The translations under genes were made by a program, and so were the position numbers. A model generated the notes under the pieces. The model did not search any database, had not been told where the DNA came from, and saw nothing but the letters and a program-made list of their open reading frames with translations. Shown one piece after another: positions 1-8,015 of a stretch of DNA of 64,000 bases. The stretch is taken from the NCBI GenBank assembly GCA_000775715.1, contig JRWQ01000009.1, forward strand, positions 62,001-126,000, in the 5' to 3' direction. The first letter of the stretch is position 1; each line of letters starts with the position of its first letter. Origin of the DNA: Vibrio tubiashii (GTDB lineage: Bacteria; Pseudomonadota; Gammaproteobacteria; Enterobacterales; Vibrionaceae).

Positions 1-360
1 ATAGTGGTCGCCGCTTCCGGCATGTGCCAAGGCGGGCGAATTATGGATTATCTCAAAGCCCTTTTACCTCATGAAACTACCGATATTTTGCTAGCAGGTT
101 ACCAAGCTCAAGGCACATTAGGCCGTGAAATACAGTCCGGCGTCATGGAAGTAGAAATTGATGGTGAGAAGATCGAGGTTAATGCACAGGTCCACACTAT
201 GTCGGGCTACTCAGCCCACGCCGACAAACAAGATTTACTGCGATTTATCACAGCTATTGAACATAAGCCTCGGCTTATCCACTTGATCCATGGCGAGCCA
301 GAAACTCAAGAGCAATTTGCCACAGAACTTCGCGCGCTGGGCTACGAAGTTAGCGGCTAA
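1..360 (+). CDS. Beta-CASP metallo-beta-lactamase-fold RNA hydrolase, C-terminal part
   Basis: The reading frame is open from the first base, so the 5' part lies outside the window; 119 C-terminal residues are visible. The motif ASGMCQGGRI near the start is the beta-CASP signature of the YSH1/CPSF-like RNA nuclease family. The downstream VHTMSGYSAHAD and LIHGEP segments match the RNA-specificity (RMMBL) domain, where the SAHAD and HGE histidines normally bind the active-site metals. Such proteins are cytoplasmic zinc-dependent RNA nucleases or exonucleases. The bacterial single-gene version has no well-established substrate, so the family is confident and the exact role is not. It is followed 91 bases later by a corC-like gene on the same strand. 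Confidence 0.85.
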   Translation: MVVAASGMCQGGRIMDYLKALLPHETTDILLAGYQAQGTLGREIQSGVMEVEIDGEKIEVNAQVHTMSGYSAHADKQDLLRFITAIEHKPRLIHLIHGEPETQEQFATELRALGYEVSG

Positions 361-451
361 TCGTCACCACAAAAACAAATCGTTAAACACTTCATATCTT
401 TTACCTGCAACAGGCGCTATCCTGAAAACGTGTTTGTCACTGGAACTGTTA

Positions 452-1726
452 ATGGACATATTCATACTGGTAGGGCTGATCGCATTGAACGGCCTGTTTG
501 CTATGTCAGAACTGGCACTTGTCGCCGCTAAAACGAGCCGTTTAAAAAGCCTCGCCCAAACTCAATCCTCAGCACAACTTGCACTTGAATTAAAGAACAA
601 CCCAACCCGGTTTCTATCGACGATTCAAATAGGTATTACTGCTATTGGCCTGTTAAGTGGCATCTTTGGTGAAGCAACATTGTCAGCCCCTTTCGCAACT
701 TGGCTAACCCAACAAGGGCTAAGCTCTGAAATCGCATCAATCGTTTCTACAGCCATTGTGGTGGTAGTTATTACTTACTTCGCTATTGTCGTTGGTGAGC
801 TAGTGCCTAAGCGTTTCGCCCAGCGTAATGCCGAAAAAATCGCGGTGATTGTCGCCTACCCGATTCACTGGCTAGCGATTATCACCACACCATTTGTCGT
901 ACTGCTTAGTGCCTCAACCGATGCCTTACTTACCCTATTTCGTCAGCGTGGCGACGATAGCGACCAAGTTACCGAAGAGGATATTTTTGCTGTTGTTACT
1001 GAGGGTTCAGAATCCGGGGCGATTGAGCCACAAGAGCAGGAGATGATTCGCAACATTCTGCATTTGAATGACCGATTAGTCACATCGTTAATGACGCCAC
1101 GCTGCGACATTGATTACCTCGATATTGAGCAACCTATCGAGCTATGCCTCGAGCAATTGCGTCAAACTCAGCACTCTGTGTGGCCTGTTTGTCACGGCGG
1201 TTTAGGCAGCATAATAGGGACAATTTCCTCTAAGGTTTTGCTCGACCAATATGAAGAACTTTCGATTGAAAAAATTGCCCGTCTGGCAAGGAAGCCGCGT
1301 TACTTCCCCGAATCGATGAAGGGTCTCCCACTGCTTAACCAGATGCAGCAAAGCAACTGTGAAATGGCATTTATTGTCGATGAATATGGCGACTTTCAAG
1401 GATTGATTACCCACTATGACATTCTTGAGTCTGTGGCAGGCGAACTGGGGCTTGCTCCACAACATAGCTGGGCACGACTGCACCAAGATGGCAGTTGGCG
1501 GATGGATGCGTTGATCCCGCTCAATGAACTCAAACGCCGTTTAGATCTTAGTCTGATAGATGGGGAAGAAGCTGAGGGGTTTCAAACACTCAATGGTTTT
1601 CTAACTTGGCAAATCGGCCGAGTGCCCGAAGTTGGAGAGATCATCAACTACCAAGATTGGCAGTTTGAAATATTACGAGTGCAAAATAACCGCATCCTGC
1701 AAGTGCGTGTATCGCGCCTATCGTAA
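452..1726 (+). CDS. CNNM/CBS-domain transport-type membrane protein (CorC/hemolysin C family)
   Basis: This is a 424-residue inner-membrane protein. The open frame extends upstream into the preceding gene, but the conserved start is the ATG at 452, where the first transmembrane helix (MDIFILVGLIALNG) begins. Residues about 1-190 form a DUF21/CNNM domain with three to four hydrophobic helices and the motif VVGELVPKRFA. Residues about 205-335 are a CBS pair beginning at TEEDIFAVV. The last 80 residues form a CorC_HlyC domain (FIVDEYGDFQGLIT precedes it). Family members are linked to Mg2+/Co2+ efflux or Na+-coupled Mg2+ export, and the old 'hemolysin' label is not a tested function. Only a weak GGAA lies upstream of the start. 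It converges with the next gene. Confidence 0.85.
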   Translation: MDIFILVGLIALNGLFAMSELALVAAKTSRLKSLAQTQSSAQLALELKNNPTRFLSTIQIGITAIGLLSGIFGEATLSAPFATWLTQQGLSSEIASIVSTAIVVVVITYFAIVVGELVPKRFAQRNAEKIAVIVAYPIHWLAIITTPFVVLLSASTDALLTLFRQRGDDSDQVTEEDIFAVVTEGSESGAIEPQEQEMIRNILHLNDRLVTSLMTPRCDIDYLDIEQPIELCLEQLRQTQHSVWPVCHGGLGSIIGTISSKVLLDQYEELSIEKIARLARKPRYFPESMKGLPLLNQMQQSNCEMAFIVDEYGDFQGLITHYDILESVAGELGLAPQHSWARLHQDGSWRMDALIPLNELKRRLDLSLIDGEEAEGFQTLNGFLTWQIGRVPEVGEIINYQDWQFEILRVQNNRILQVRVSRLS

Positions 1727-1751
1727 TAGACTATACCGCTCAGTAGGCGGA

Positions 1752-2594
1752 TTAAGACTTAAAAGATGACAGTAACAGAGGAAGCTTCCCTGTATACACT
1801 AGCTCACCACATTCCATCGTATGCACGAGCTCAAAGTTGAATCGCTCAGATAGAGTGGCCCCTTCCTGGGTATAAGCCAGAGCTATCAAACCCTTCACAC
1901 GCGCGACTAACGACTCCTGCTCTACTAGCTGACTTATCAAATGCTTAAACAACTTAAACAAAAGCGATTTCTTACGCCACTCAGGCTTAACAACGACACT
2001 TGTAACATAGAGGTAGACATTCCCAGTATAGGTATCAGACACGCCCGCTATATTTTCCTCTTCGAGCTTTCCCTGTCGTAAAAGCTCATATTCACGCTCA
2101 TCTAACTTTATAAAACCGACTTGTCCAATTAACTCACCCGCCAAGATGGCGCCACTAAACAAGTTTAGATTTTGCCTACGTAACCGACTCCAATGAGCAA
2201 GTTCACTGTCACTTGCGTGATAATTCGATATCCCACTGTCTGAAAGAAACACTGACGACATCACCACGTCTTCAATTCGCCACCCCGACTCTAGAAGTTG
2301 TGGGTAGCTCATACAACGGATATTGTGAGCCTGTGTCTTTGCAGATTTGAACTCAATGAACCATTGAGGGAAGTCACTTTTTTGCGCGATCACATAATAC
2401 CAGTTAAACCACTCTAACCACTCTAGTTCACTGAACTCTTTTTGCTTTAAAAGTTCATTCATGCGTTGCGATTTAAAATGATTAGAGTTACTCAAAAAGC
2501 TAGCTAAAAGCGTTTCTATCTGTTCGGGAAACTGCCTTAAATACAAACTCTCTTGGGTGTCAAAAAACTGGTTTAATTTAGAATCAAGGGCCAT
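1752..2594 (-). CDS. GNAT-like acetyltransferase of unknown substrate
   Basis: This is a 280-residue soluble protein. Its C-terminal half looks like a GNAT fold: LIGQVGFIKL would be a central strand, followed by YLYVTSVVVKPEWRKKSLL and an amphipathic helix, the order seen in GNAT motif A. The usual Q/RxxGxG acetyl-CoA loop is replaced by EWRKKS, so binding or catalysis is uncertain. The N-terminal 110 residues are helical, rich in Trp, Phe and Glu, and match no family I know. The gene overlaps the end of the upstream 409-residue membrane-protein gene by 11 bases in another frame, so translation is probably coupled and the products may work together. No signal peptide is visible. The family call is moderate; the function is unknown. 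Confidence 0.55.
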   Translation of the reverse strand: MALDSKLNQFFDTQESLYLRQFPEQIETLLASFLSNSNHFKSQRMNELLKQKEFSELEWLEWFNWYYVIAQKSDFPQWFIEFKSAKTQAHNIRCMSYPQLLESGWRIEDVVMSSVFLSDSGISNYHASDSELAHWSRLRRQNLNLFSGAILAGELIGQVGFIKLDEREYELLRQGKLEEENIAGVSDTYTGNVYLYVTSVVVKPEWRKKSLLFKLFKHLISQLVEQESLVARVKGLIALAYTQEGATLSERFNFELVHTMECGELVYTGKLPLLLSSFKS

Positions 2595-3813
2595 TTCGTC
2601 TCTTACGTTGTTTAATGATCATGACAATAAGAAGTACCAAAACCCAAGTACTCACTCCGGAACCTAAAATAGAATAAATCTCCGACAATGAATACCACTT
2701 TTCATCCAACAGCCTCTGGTACAGGGTAAATAGATATGGGGCGATTTCGAATACAAACAAAATAAGAGCAATTAGAAAAAGTATTTTATCTTCGTTGCCC
2801 TGCTGAATTGCTTGTCGAATATTAATTTTGTGCTGAAGAAACTGTTGATTATTATCATATGTTGTAAAGTGTTTTTCTATGCCAAAGCTATTATCCAACT
2901 TGTTAGCAAGATTTTGAGCGGTTACATAGTGAAAAATCTGTATATCCCAAAACGGCATAGTCAATGAGAACTCGGAGGTTAATTGGTCCATCGTTGTCAT
3001 TTCGAGTAATTTACTATCACTAATCGCTTCGATCGTTTTAGTATTTGTCCGAAGTACAGCCGATTCTTTGAATGCAAGTATCTCCAGTATAAAAAGAAAT
3101 ACCGTATCTGAAGCTAGTGTCGCGACATCGTGCTCTCCAGGACGGCGATCCACTCGCAATACACAGTTTTTTCCTGCGTAGATATCGCTGCTATCGTACT
3201 GGGCAATATTGGCAGAAATTTGCTCTCCGACTTCAGGCGAAACTATTTGAGCATCCATATCTTCGGAGTTATAAGTTTCACTGGCAAGATAACTTGGTAG
3301 GATATCATCGGGGATATTCTTGCGAGTTGATAAGCAGGTTTTAGCTGCTGAGGATAACAAATGAATACCAAACTTGTTAAATAAGTACTGGCTAATATTG
3401 CAGCATCGACCATTATCCAACTTGAGTATCAGCTTATCAGCGGAAACACGATCCAACAGTTGTGACACCATAAACTGCTTATTTTGTAGAACCAGCATCA
3501 CCACAACTAGCCGTGTGTTTTCATCAACCGTCGCAACAATCTCCATCTGCTCATATCGCCCTTCTTCACTGCAACACTCTAAATCATCGAAGCACGCCAA
3601 TTTATAACTGCCTAAACAGTAACGCTTCAAAGAACGGTGCACATGACTGGAGATCTCGCTTTCAATACGACTCGTCATTTCTTTGATCAGTTCTTGGCTG
3701 GATGCTTCTGGAGCACTCAATTTTGTCAATGCCTTTTCTAGCTTCTTATCGCCGATATACCCAGGAATAACGATATAAACATTACCATTAAATTGTTCGG
3801 TTATTACGGTCAT
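2584..3813 (-). CDS. Unrecognised protein with two C-terminal membrane helices
   Basis: This is a 409-residue protein that I do not recognise. Residues 1-335 are soluble alpha/beta with no clear motif; the cysteines are scattered (for example CCSEE and RCCN) and do not form a zinc ribbon. A helical stretch is followed by two hydrophobic segments near the C-terminus, at about 342-365 (ILFLIALILFVFEIAPYLF) and 383-400 (VSTWVLVLLIVMII), ending in a basic tail KQRKRRNGP that suggests a cytoplasmic C-terminus. A large soluble N-domain with two C-terminal helices recalls CorA-like topology, but no GMN pore motif is present. It is the first gene of a two-gene unit with the GNAT-like gene (11-base overlap). 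Only a weak ribosome-binding site precedes the ATG. Confidence 0.6.
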   Translation of the reverse strand: MTVITEQFNGNVYIVIPGYIGDKKLEKALTKLSAPEASSQELIKEMTSRIESEISSHVHRSLKRYCLGSYKLACFDDLECCSEEGRYEQMEIVATVDENTRLVVVMLVLQNKQFMVSQLLDRVSADKLILKLDNGRCCNISQYLFNKFGIHLLSSAAKTCLSTRKNIPDDILPSYLASETYNSEDMDAQIVSPEVGEQISANIAQYDSSDIYAGKNCVLRVDRRPGEHDVATLASDTVFLFILEILAFKESAVLRTNTKTIEAISDSKLLEMTTMDQLTSEFSLTMPFWDIQIFHYVTAQNLANKLDNSFGIEKHFTTYDNNQQFLQHKINIRQAIQQGNEDKILFLIALILFVFEIAPYLFTLYQRLLDEKWYSLSEIYSILGSGVSTWVLVLLIVMIIKQRKRRNGP

Positions 3814-3976
3814 AGCTATACTCAGTTTGAAAAAGAATAATCAGAATAAAACCATTTAGTTATCAATGCAATATATCTAAAATCCCCCCAAATGTTCCAC
3901 ACCCCACCAAAGAGAAGGATTGAGAATGTCACTCATAACTTCAACCTCAGCTACCATTTTCATTAATCCCACGACA

Positions 3977-4008
3977 TAAAAAAACGGCGCTGAGAACAGC
4001 GCCGTTTT
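3977..4008 (-). terminator. Rho-independent terminator of metY
   Basis: A perfect 12-bp stem (AAAACGGCGCTG, loop AGAA, CAGCGCCGTTTT) lies just past the metY stop. On the minus strand it is followed by a T run. The stem also begins and ends with A/T runs, so it could act in both directions. Confidence 0.85.
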
Positions 4009-4019
4009 CACTCGGTACT

Positions 4020-5288
4020 TTAAGCGTTCAACGCTTGTTCTAGATCAGCGAGAATGTCATCGATATGTTCAATACCGACCGACAAACGAATCATCTCTGG
4101 CGAAACGCCAGCTTGCTTCTGCTCTTGCTCGCTTAACTGACGGTGAGTCGTCGATGCAGGGTGACAAGCGAGTGACTTCGCATCACCGATGTTGACCAAA
4201 CGCTTAAAGATCTGCAGCGCATCGTAGAAGCGAACGCCCGCGTCGTAACCATCTTTCAAGCCGAATGACAGAATCGCAGAAGGTTTCCCCTTCATGTATT
4301 TCTCTGCCAATGGATAGAACTCTGAACTTGGTAAACCTGCGTAACTCACCCAGCTCACTTTGTCGTGTTTTTCTAGGTACTCTGCTACTTTTAACGCATT
4401 TTCCGTATGACGCTCCATACGCAAAGATAAAGTCTCAAGCCCTTGCATTAGCATGAACGAGTTCATTGGTGACAGTGCTGACCCCGTATTACGTAGTGGT
4501 ACAGTGCGAGCTCGACCAATGAACGCGGCTTCACCGAAGGCTTCGGTGTACACAACGCCATGGTAAGAAGGTTCTGGTTGATTGAATACAGGGAAACGGT
4601 CTTTATGCTCTGCCCAAGGGAATTTACCAGAGTCGATAATAATGCCGCCTAGGGTTGTGCCATGACCGCCAACATACTTAGTCAGTGAGTGGACTACGAT
4701 GTCTGCACCAAACTCAATAGGCTTACACAATGCAGGTGTTGCCACTGTATTATCTACCATCACTGGCACGCCTTGCGCGTGGGCAAGGTCCGCTACTCGC
4801 TGAAGATCAATGATGTTACCAGCAGGGTTACCTATACTCTCACAGTAAACCGCCTTGGTATTTTCATCGATCAACTCAGCTAGGCTTTCAGGCTTATCAT
4901 CCTTAGCGAATTTCACATTAATCCCCAAACTTGGCAGCATATGTGCGAACAAGGTATAGGTACCGCCATAAAGTTGCGGCGTCGAGACAATGTTATCGCC
5001 CGCTTGCGCTAACGTCAGAATTGCATAGTTAATCGCCGCGCTACCTGCACTCACTACCAAACCAGCGATACCACCTTCAAGGGCCGCCATACGCTTCTCT
5101 AATACGTCATTGGTTGGGTTCATGATTCGTGTATAGATGTTTCCCGGCACTTCTAGGTTAAACAGATCAGCACCGTGTTGCGCGTTATCAAACTCATACG
5201 CCACCGTCTGGTAAATTGGGGTTGCGACAGATTTTGTTGTTGGGTCAGTCTCATAGCCAAAATGAATCGAGAGCGTTTCGTCTTTCAT
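4020..5288 (-). CDS. metY: O-acetylhomoserine sulfhydrylase / aminocarboxypropyltransferase
   Basis: This 422-residue PLP enzyme of the Cys/Met metabolism family makes homocysteine (or a related product) from O-acetylhomoserine and sulfide. The N-terminal segment HFGYETDPTTKSVATPIYQT and the YTRIMNPT motif are typical. The PLP lysine is K204 in HSLTKYVGGHGT, and VMVDNTVATP supplies the aspartate that contacts the pyridine nitrogen. Length matches the O-acetylhomoserine branch (about 420-430) better than MetB or MetC (about 380-400). An AAGGAC ribosome-binding site sits 7-8 bases before the ATG. The upstream 209 bases, shared with the divergent DUF3581 gene, show no SAM riboswitch and no clear MetJ box. 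It is monocistronic with its own terminator. Confidence 0.88.
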   Translation of the reverse strand: MKDETLSIHFGYETDPTTKSVATPIYQTVAYEFDNAQHGADLFNLEVPGNIYTRIMNPTNDVLEKRMAALEGGIAGLVVSAGSAAINYAILTLAQAGDNIVSTPQLYGGTYTLFAHMLPSLGINVKFAKDDKPESLAELIDENTKAVYCESIGNPAGNIIDLQRVADLAHAQGVPVMVDNTVATPALCKPIEFGADIVVHSLTKYVGGHGTTLGGIIIDSGKFPWAEHKDRFPVFNQPEPSYHGVVYTEAFGEAAFIGRARTVPLRNTGSALSPMNSFMLMQGLETLSLRMERHTENALKVAEYLEKHDKVSWVSYAGLPSSEFYPLAEKYMKGKPSAILSFGLKDGYDAGVRFYDALQIFKRLVNIGDAKSLACHPASTTHRQLSEQEQKQAGVSPEMIRLSVGIEHIDDILADLEQALNA

Positions 5289-5472
5289 GTTCCGTCCTTG
5301 GTTTTAAAGCATAAATTGTTCGTTATGTCTTATCAGTAAATAACATAAGATGATTCACTGTTTAGGTAAATATGTGGCTCCATTCACATTCAATCTTGTC
5401 TAACAATAGAGAAGCGTCGTAAAAGTTTGGTCAATGTCATCTGGATAGACCAATTAATTACACAGCTTCATG

Positions 5473-5478
5473 TATACT
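5473..5478 (+). promoter_or_regulatory. Probable extended -10 promoter of the DUF3581 gene
   Basis: TATACT is preceded by TG (TGTATACT), an extended -10. No good -35 is seen. Transcription would start near 5485, leaving a leader of only about 13 bases before the ATG at 5498, which lacks a Shine-Dalgarno sequence. Confidence 0.45.
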
Positions 5479-5497
5479 GCGCGGCAGTTATAGCCAC

Positions 5498-6235
5498 ATG
5501 AATAAAACTATGTTTCTAGCACCGTATTTTTCACAAGATAACAATCAGTTCCAGTTTACTCGTCAGCAAGCAAGCCACTTCGCTAAAAAAGTTGCTGGTG
5601 ACTTTAACCCTATCCACGACGAAGATAACAAACGCTTCTGTGTACCAGGCGATCTGCTTTTCGCTGTACTGCTAAGCAAAGAAGGCATTAGCCAAAAGAT
5701 GCGCTTTGACTTCTCGGGCATGGTGAACGATGGAATCTCGCTATCTATTGAAAACAAGTGTGAAAAAGAGAGCGCTCTAGTTGATGAGAACTCGAAAGAG
5801 TACCTTCATATGACTCATGAAGGCGAAGTGAGCCGCGACGCTGCTTTTATTCAGCACGTAGTAACAAGCTATGTTCAGTTCTCTGGTATGAACTTCCCGC
5901 ACATCATGGTTCCACTTATGGAAGAAGCGCAGATGATGATCAACTGCCAACGCCCATTGGTGATTTACGAAAGCATGGAAGTGGAGTTCGATCGTCTTGA
6001 CCTAACTCACCCAGAAGTCGAGTTTACTGGCGCAACTTTTGATGTTGAAGGTAAACGCGGTGTAGTAACACTTAACTTTGCATTTAAAGAAGATGGTGAA
6101 GTGGTAGGTAAAGGCATTAAGCGCATGGTGGCAAGCGGCTTAAAACCTTATGACCAAGACGCAGTAGACGATCTAGTAGAGCGCTTTAACGCTCGCAAAG
6201 ATAGCTTTTTAGCAGAGTTTGCTAACGCAGCATAG
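5498..6235 (+). CDS. DUF3581 family protein, hotdog/MaoC-like
   Basis: This 245-residue cytoplasmic protein belongs to DUF3581, a family common in Vibrio and relatives and without an established function. Residues 24-52 read ASHFAKKVAGDFNPIHDED and then a PGDLLFA segment. This resembles the A-x(5)-G-D-x-N-P-I-H-x-D active-site motif of MaoC-type hotdog hydratases, with D and H as candidate catalytic residues. The C-terminal half has several strands (VEFDRLDLTHPEVEF, GVVTLNFAFKEDGE) consistent with a second hotdog unit. The enzymatic inference is mine. There is no Shine-Dalgarno before the ATG; a second in-frame ATG lies 12 bases on. A terminator follows immediately, so it is a single-gene unit. 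Confidence 0.8.
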   Translation: MNKTMFLAPYFSQDNNQFQFTRQQASHFAKKVAGDFNPIHDEDNKRFCVPGDLLFAVLLSKEGISQKMRFDFSGMVNDGISLSIENKCEKESALVDENSKEYLHMTHEGEVSRDAAFIQHVVTSYVQFSGMNFPHIMVPLMEEAQMMINCQRPLVIYESMEVEFDRLDLTHPEVEFTGATFDVEGKRGVVTLNFAFKEDGEVVGKGIKRMVASGLKPYDQDAVDDLVERFNARKDSFLAEFANAA

Positions 6236-6252
6236 TTGCAATAACCACTAGC

Positions 6253-6281
6253 AAAAAGGTTACCATCGAGTAACCTTTTTT
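6253..6281 (+). terminator. Rho-independent terminator after the DUF3581 gene
   Basis: An 11-bp stem AAAAAGGTTAC / GTAACCTTTTT with a 6-base loop is followed by further T residues, 18 bases after the stop codon. Confidence 0.85.
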
Positions 6282-6382
6282 CGTTTCTGCCCTACCAAGT
6301 TCAAACAATTCTCGTCCTAGTCTAGCGTCTTCGATCTGAGTTGGTTAGCCTCTACTTCTCGTTCATTGGTAAGCACACAAAG

Positions 6383-6910
6383 ATGGCACTACACGCTCAC
6401 TACTCAAGCTCTATCCTCGACTTTACTCAAACTGACAGCGCTTTAATCTGCGCCCAACTTGCAGCATCTGATAGTAATTGGCTCAGCAAAATTGAGTTGC
6501 TCAAACATCAGCTTAACCAACTGCCCCATTTGGCAGGTGATATTATATTGGGACTATTAGATTTAGAAACAGAGTTAGATATCGAAGCCGTGATCCTGTA
6601 TCGAGGTTTAGTGTTTCCCATAGCCATTGACCTCGATAATGAGCAGTACCAAGACGCTGCAAAAGCAAACATCCACCAGCAAGCTCGAGTGCTAAAAGAG
6701 CAACACCATGCCAGCGCAGAGAAGTTTATTGTGCCTATTTTACTAGCGGTAAAGGCGACCCCACAAGGCGCAGCCATTGCCGTTTCTGAAGATTTGGTTG
6801 CCAGTACCATGTGCGATACTGGCGAGCATTTAGCCGCTATGATTGAGCACTTTTCTAATCAGTACAAAGATGACCAGATCATCTTATCTGAGTGGTTGAG
6901 CGACAGTTAA
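6383..6910 (+). CDS. Hypothetical protein, possibly a decayed NERD-like nuclease domain
   Basis: This 175-residue protein starts at the ATG at 6383; an upstream TTG (6341) is in frame but has no supporting ribosome-binding site. The middle segment (about residues 57-115: LDIEAVILYRGLVFPIAID, then a helix, then EKFIVPILLAVKA) follows the strand-helix-strand order I associate with the NERD/PD-(D/E)xK domain fused to DUF2075 helicases. There the corresponding strands read roughly RIDVVLL, VFVLEFKVG and LVPVLVATEA. The catalytic ExK is absent here (IAIDLD), so an active nuclease is unlikely. This is weak pattern matching, and the safe call is hypothetical. It converges with the K+ channel gene, 6 bases apart. 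Confidence 0.6.
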   Translation: MALHAHYSSSILDFTQTDSALICAQLAASDSNWLSKIELLKHQLNQLPHLAGDIILGLLDLETELDIEAVILYRGLVFPIAIDLDNEQYQDAAKANIHQQARVLKEQHHASAEKFIVPILLAVKATPQGAAIAVSEDLVASTMCDTGEHLAAMIEHFSNQYKDDQIILSEWLSDS

Positions 6911-6916
6911 TGACTC

Positions 6917-7894
6917 TTAACGAGTCATTTTTTTCACAAACACCACAACAAACAGAGCCATGGTGAAACTGCCAAGAAAAGCTTCACAGGCAGCGATAAA
7001 CCTAGCGATCCCGACAGGGGAAATATCTCCGTAGCCAAGGGTAGTAAAGGTCACCACACTAAAGTAGAGCGAGTTAAAGAACTCCAGAACGTAGAACTTC
7101 CAACCGGTTACCCCTTCATAGATAGGGTGCGCACCTGTGGTATCAAGGAAGAAGTACGCCATTGCGCAAACCAAAATCAAGAACATCGAAAAGCCAACCA
7201 CGCGAATAGGATCTTCTCCATAGCCACAAAACACATCTACGGCCTTGGAAATGACTCTTTTAACGCTCAATAAAGGCATTTGATAACGGCGAAAGCGCAT
7301 CTCTCGCTTGAAGAAGTCGCCCGCCATTTCGAACAAGCCTTGCTTCTCACACTGCTTGCGGATGTTGCGACATACCTCTTCTGCTTCTTGGCACAAAGAG
7401 ACCGCTTTTTTACGATCGCACTTCTTCATCGCTTGCTTAGCTTCTTGCTCTTGCTTTAGGTATCTACCCCACTCAATATTCTCTAACTTGGCGCGTGAAA
7501 GCGCCGCACCTAGTAAGTTACAGTTATCGAGTTTGGCACAATGTAAATTCGCGCCAATAAGCTTGGCTTTCATCAAAGATGAGCCACGTAAATCTAAGCC
7601 AAAAAAGTGAGCATCGGTTAAATTTGCTCGGTAGAAATCAACGTCTCGACATTGATACCCGTCTTTACAGCCACGGTTTACTAGATCTATGTCTTCGAGG
7701 TCTGTTCTTGCCAACTGAAATCCGTCTAAAGGTTTACCTGCTGCGGCCCATTGTTCAACCTTGTCTTTTATATCATCTTTGCTTTTATCGACATTCGGAT
7801 CGTGCCAGTAACATAAGCCTGACTCGCCACATGGTTGATCGCAGCACCAGCCATCAGGGTTTTGATAGCTGCATCGGCCTTGATGAGATTCCAT
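6917..7894 (-). CDS. Pentapeptide-repeat two-helix potassium channel
   Basis: This 325-residue inner-membrane protein has four parts. An N-terminal Cys/His-rich segment (residues about 8-31, six cysteines and a histidine, e.g. GWCCDQPC) may bind zinc. Residues 82-140 are pentapeptide repeats (A/C-N/D-L-x-x pattern, e.g. ANLTDAHFFG). A charged helical linker follows. The C-terminal ion-channel unit has a membrane helix at about 231-251, a pore loop with the K+ selectivity filter TTLGYGD at 284-290, and a second helix at about 300-320. An ATG six bases further upstream also exists, but the AGAGG ribosome-binding site fits 7894 better. Family knowledge supports a tetrameric K+ channel; the gating role of the cytosolic part is unknown. 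Confidence 0.85.
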   Translation of the reverse strand: MESHQGRCSYQNPDGWCCDQPCGESGLCYWHDPNVDKSKDDIKDKVEQWAAAGKPLDGFQLARTDLEDIDLVNRGCKDGYQCRDVDFYRANLTDAHFFGLDLRGSSLMKAKLIGANLHCAKLDNCNLLGAALSRAKLENIEWGRYLKQEQEAKQAMKKCDRKKAVSLCQEAEEVCRNIRKQCEKQGLFEMAGDFFKREMRFRRYQMPLLSVKRVISKAVDVFCGYGEDPIRVVGFSMFLILVCAMAYFFLDTTGAHPIYEGVTGWKFYVLEFFNSLYFSVVTFTTLGYGDISPVGIARFIAACEAFLGSFTMALFVVVFVKKMTR

Positions 7895-8015
7895 ATGCAT
7901 TGCCTCTAATCTTGCCTAGCTCGACCCAAGCCAAACTAGACACACTATTAAGTGTAGTGGGTGCATATGAACACGCCATCATTATTTATAGATTAATAAA
8001 TAGCAGTTGGGCGAT

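Noticed and set aside
1202..1486. 94-codon minus-strand frame inside the corC-like gene
   Set aside because: Antisense to a conserved gene, no ribosome-binding site, composition typical of a shadow frame.
5289..5497. SAM riboswitch or MetJ operator upstream of metY
   Set aside because: No characteristic stem structure or repeated AGACGTCT-like boxes could be found.
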